64,000 nucleotides of DNA, taken from Paracoccus sp. IB05. Its GTDB lineage: Bacteria; Pseudomonadota; Alphaproteobacteria; Rhodobacterales; Rhodobacteraceae. Positions 61,248 to 64,000 of this stretch are shown here, piece after piece; positions within the stretch are counted from its first letter, which is position 1, and every line of letters begins with the position of its first letter. A model generated the notes under the pieces. It was not told the origin of the DNA, ran no database searches, and saw nothing but the letters and a program-made list of their open reading frames with translations. A program made the position numbers and the translations under genes. The stretch spans positions 1-64,000 of the forward strand of contig NZ_JAEFCF010000024.1 of NCBI RefSeq assembly GCF_016405985.1, given 5' to 3'.

Positions 61248-62783
61248 ATGTCTGTTCCCAAACCCGTCGTTTTATGTATCCTCGACGGATGGGGGATCGG
61301 GCCGGATCCGGCGACCTCGGCCCCGGCCCAGGCCCATATTCCGACCTTTCGCAGCCTTATGGCCACGCGGCCCAGTTCCACCCTTGTGACCTTTGGCCCC
61401 GATGTCGGGCTGCCGAGCGGGCAGATGGGAAATTCCGAGGTCGGCCATACCAATATCGGCGCGGGCCGCGTGGTGGCGATGGATCTGGGACAGATCGACC
61501 TGGCCATCGAGACCGGCTCTTTCGGCGCTGAACCGGCGCTCAGGCAGTTCATTGCGGCGCTTGAGGCCTCTGGCGGCACCGCGCATCTGGCGGGGCTTTG
61601 CTCGCCCGGCGGTGTCCATGCCCATCAGGCGCATCTGATCGAGGCCGCGAAGATCATCGCAGCGGAAGGCGTCAGGGTCGTGATCCATGCGATCACCGAC
61701 GGGCGCGATGTGGCGCCCTCTTCCGCCGCGAGCCAGATTGCTGAGATCGAGGCCGCGCTGCCGCCTTCGGTGAAGATCGTCACCGTCACCGGGCGCTATT
61801 TCGCGATGGACCGCGACAATCGCTGGGAGCGTGTGCAGACCGCCTATGAGGCGATGGTGCATGGCAAGGGTGTGGCGGGGACAAGCGCCGGTCAGGCGAT
61901 TGCCCAGGCCTATGCTGCGGGCGTCACCGATGAATTTATCCCCGCGACCGTGATCGGCGATTACCAGGGGATGAAAGACGGCGACGGGCTCTTTTTCCTG
62001 AACTTCCGCGCCGACCGCGCGCGAGAGATCCTCGCCGCCATCGGCCAGCCGGATTTCGACGGCTTTGACCCCGGCGCGCGCCCGCAGCTGGTCGCCCGTC
62101 TCGGCATGGTCGATTATTCCGAGGCCCATAACCACTATATGACCACGATGTTTCCCAAACAGGATATCGTGAACACGCTGGGCGAATGGGTGGCGAAACA
62201 GGGCAAGACCCAGTTCCGCCTCGCGGAAACCGAGAAATATCCGCATGTGACCTTCTTCCTCAATGGGGGCCGCGAAGAGCCCTTCCCCGGCGAAGACCGT
62301 TTCATGCCGCAATCGCCGAAAGTGGCGACCTATGATCTGCAACCCGAGATGTCGGCGCCGGAGGTGACTGCGAAATTCGTCGAAGCCATTGAAAAAGGCT
62401 ATGACCTGATCGTGGTGAATTACGCCAATCCCGATATGGTCGGCCATACCGGCAAGATCGAGGCCGCGATAAAGGCCTGCGAGGCGGTAGATCAGGGCCT
62501 GACGGCGGCCCTTGCCGCGCTGGAAAAGGCCGGTGGCGCCATGGTGATCTGTGCCGATCACGGCAATTGCGATGTGATGACTGATCCGGTCACCCATCAG
62601 CCCCATACTGCCCATACGCTGAACCCGGTACCGGTGATCCTGGTCGGCGGGCCAACCGGCATTCAGGGCGGTGCGCATCTGCGGGCGGGCGGACGGCTGG
62701 CGGATCTCGCGCCGACGCTGCTGGATCTGATGGGGCTGGAAAAACCGGCCGAGATGACCGGCGAAAGCCTGATCCTGCGATGA
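61248..62783 (+). CDS. gpmI: 2,3-bisphosphoglycerate-independent phosphoglycerate mutase
   Basis: 511 aa from ATG 61248, with GAGAGG 7 nt upstream. Mn-dependent alkaline-phosphatase-fold enzyme that converts 3- to 2-phosphoglycerate. First metal site ILDGWG (Asp13/14 region), phosphoserine site GQMGNSEVGH with Ser63, and the later DGRDVAPSSA, NFRADRAREI and CADHGNCDVM (metal His/Asp). Cytoplasmic glycolysis and gluconeogenesis. Stop overlaps the next gene by ATGA. Confidence 0.97.
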   Translation: MSVPKPVVLCILDGWGIGPDPATSAPAQAHIPTFRSLMATRPSSTLVTFGPDVGLPSGQMGNSEVGHTNIGAGRVVAMDLGQIDLAIETGSFGAEPALRQFIAALEASGGTAHLAGLCSPGGVHAHQAHLIEAAKIIAAEGVRVVIHAITDGRDVAPSSAASQIAEIEAALPPSVKIVTVTGRYFAMDRDNRWERVQTAYEAMVHGKGVAGTSAGQAIAQAYAAGVTDEFIPATVIGDYQGMKDGDGLFFLNFRADRAREILAAIGQPDFDGFDPGARPQLVARLGMVDYSEAHNHYMTTMFPKQDIVNTLGEWVAKQGKTQFRLAETEKYPHVTFFLNGGREEPFPGEDRFMPQSPKVATYDLQPEMSAPEVTAKFVEAIEKGYDLIVVNYANPDMVGHTGKIEAAIKACEAVDQGLTAALAALEKAGGAMVICADHGNCDVMTDPVTHQPHTAHTLNPVPVILVGGPTGIQGGAHLRAGGRLADLAPTLLDLMGLEKPAEMTGESLILR

Positions 62784-64000
62784 CGTCCGCGCGCGGCTCT
62801 TTTGTCTCAGGCGGTCTCGTGCTCGCGCTGATGCTGGCGCCGGCGATGACCCGCGCCCAGGAGGCAGAGCCGGACGAGACGGCAGCCGCGCTGCCGGTGG
62901 CAGAGCCTGCGGTGACGACCGATGCCGGGCTGACGGTTTCCGACCAGGCGGCGCGCGCCTCTGGCCAGCTGCGCGACGCGGTGGCGGCAATGGAGGCGGC
63001 GACCACGGGCCGCACCCAGGTGGCGGCGCTGACCCAGACCGTGCGCGCCTATGAGGAAGGCCTCGCCGCGCTGCGCGAAGCCCTGCGTCAGGCGGAACTG
63101 CGCGAGGAAGTGCTGAAACTGCGTTTCAACGCCAGGCGCGACCGCGTGGGGCAGCTGGTCTCGGCGCTGGCGCAGATGGAACAGAACCGCGGGCCCCTGT
63201 TGCTGATCCACCCGGCAGGGCCGCTTGGCACTGCCCGCTCGGGCATGCTGGTGGCCGAAGTCACGCCGCTGATCCAGGCCGAGGCCGATCAGCTGCGCCG
63301 CGAACTTCAGGAACTGGCCGATCTCAGGGCGCTGCAGGTCTCGGCCGGGCAGCATCTGACCGACGGGCTCGCCTCGGCCCAGGCGGCACGTACCGCGCTG
63401 TCAAAGGCAATCTCGGCGCGCACCGATCTGCCCAAACGCTTCACCGACGATCCGGTGATCCTGCGCGCTTTGCTGGAAAGCGCCGATACGCTGGACAGTT
63501 TCGCCGCCGGGCTGATCGAGACCTCGACCGATGGCGCGGCACCGCGCCCCTTTGTCACCGCGATGGGCGTCTTGCCTTTGCCGGTGGTGGGCAGCCTGAT
63601 CCGGCGCCCCGATGAGGCCGATGGCGCCGGCGTGCGCCGCCCCGGCATGACGCTTGCCACAAGGCCCCGCGCGCTGGTCACCGCCCCCTGGCCCGGCACC
63701 ATCCGCTATCTCGGGCCGCTGCTCGACTACGGAAATGTGATCATCCTCGAGCTCGGTGACGGCTATCTTCTGGTTCTGGGCGGGCTCGGGACGGTTTATG
63801 GCGAAGTGGGCGAAGTTGTCGCAACCGGCGCGCCGCTTGGCCTGATGGGCGGCAGTGACGGCAGCGGATCCGCGCCGGAACCCACCGAACAGGCGCCGCT
63901 TGCGCCGAACGGATCGAAAAGCGGGGCTGGTGCAGAAGCCACGGAAACGCTTTACTTGGAACTGAGAATGGGGGCCACTGCGGTCGATCCGACCGAATGG
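62780..64000 (+). CDS. EnvC-like murein hydrolase activator (partial)
   Basis: Starts at ATG 62780, overlapping gpmI, and runs past the window end (last seen residues VDPTEW). Signal peptide to about residue 26 (APAMTRA), then a coiled coil (about 55-220), linker and a C-terminal LytM/M23 fold (about 300 on). The LytM part reads GNVIILELGDGYLLVLGGL and TLYLELR, where active M23 enzymes have His residues, so zinc binding is lost as in EnvC. It should act in the periplasm to switch on cell-division amidases. gpmI upstream of this gene is a common alphaproteobacterial pair. Confidence 0.85.
   Translation, partial: MTSARGSFVSGGLVLALMLAPAMTRAQEAEPDETAAALPVAEPAVTTDAGLTVSDQAARASGQLRDAVAAMEAATTGRTQVAALTQTVRAYEEGLAALREALRQAELREEVLKLRFNARRDRVGQLVSALAQMEQNRGPLLLIHPAGPLGTARSGMLVAEVTPLIQAEADQLRRELQELADLRALQVSAGQHLTDGLASAQAARTALSKAISARTDLPKRFTDDPVILRALLESADTLDSFAAGLIETSTDGAAPRPFVTAMGVLPLPVVGSLIRRPDEADGAGVRRPGMTLATRPRALVTAPWPGTIRYLGPLLDYGNVIILELGDGYLLVLGGLGTVYGEVGEVVATGAPLGLMGGSDGSGSAPEPTEQAPLAPNGSKSGAGAEATETLYLELRMGATAVDPTEW

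Overview
The window is high-GC, densely packed DNA of an alphaproteobacterium, most likely a member of the Rhodobacteraceae (Rhodobacter/Paracoccus/Gemmobacter-like). This rests on the fdsGBA-CD type of NAD-linked formate dehydrogenase, DUF1523 and DUF3035 proteins, a paired M16 protease operon, an endonuclease-type MutL, and a heparinase gene next to purH. No rRNA, tRNA, CRISPR array or complete insertion sequence was seen.

Layout. (1) 1-1800 is an accessory edge: a decayed XRE-type HTH gene, a low-GC 146-aa orphan gene and an N-terminally truncated phage portal gene with no other phage genes. (2) 2576-2932 is a stand-alone Roadblock/LC7 protein. It converges on a tight minus-strand operon (10430 to 3041) of eight mostly uncharacterised proteins: a coiled-coil protein, small membrane proteins, an AAA+ ATPase, a likely DUF6638 protein and a DUF1523 protein. 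This is the best candidate for an undescribed system. (3) 10839-18044 is a LysR regulator followed by the molybdenum NAD-formate dehydrogenase operon fdsG-fdsB-(DUF4287)-fdsA-fdhD/fdsC-fdsD. (4) 31020 to 18051 is a compact biosynthetic cluster on the minus strand: a PKS (KS-AT-KR-DH-ACP-TE), a GT2 glycosyltransferase, an NRPS (formyltransferase, condensation-like remnant, A domain interrupted by a luciferase-like monooxygenase, PCP) and a phosphopantetheinyl transferase. (5) 31274-51040 is an exopolysaccharide locus: polymerase-like membrane protein, WecG/TagA and other glycosyltransferases, BY-kinase-like ATPase, Wzz-like protein, ExoY-type sugar transferase, rmlCBDA for dTDP-L-rhamnose, a flippase, and secreted or polysaccharide-acting proteins (glycosidase-like, SGNH-like, heparinase II/III). 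(6) 51062-64000 is core genome: purH, lspA, a DUF3035 lipoprotein, two M16 peptidases, mutL, rmuC, an EamA transporter, gpmI and a partial EnvC-like gene cut by the window end.

How the parts work together. The formate dehydrogenase oxidises formate to CO2 and passes electrons from a molybdenum cofactor through Fe-S clusters to FMN and NAD+; fdhD/fdsC matures the cofactor. The assembly line probably starts on the NRPS (N-formylated, possibly oxidised aminoacyl-PCP) and passes to the PKS, whose TE releases the product; the local PPTase activates both carriers. The EPS genes give a plausible Wzx/Wzy route with rhamnose as one sugar, but no outer-membrane export protein lies in the window.

Several non-coding structures stand out: a 22-bp-arm inverted repeat inside the uncharacterised operon whose edge sequence recurs after rmuC, a 4 x 14-bp tandem repeat over a convergent gene end, LysR-like dyads upstream of fdsG and of the PKS, and spaced direct repeats upstream of the ExoY-like gene.
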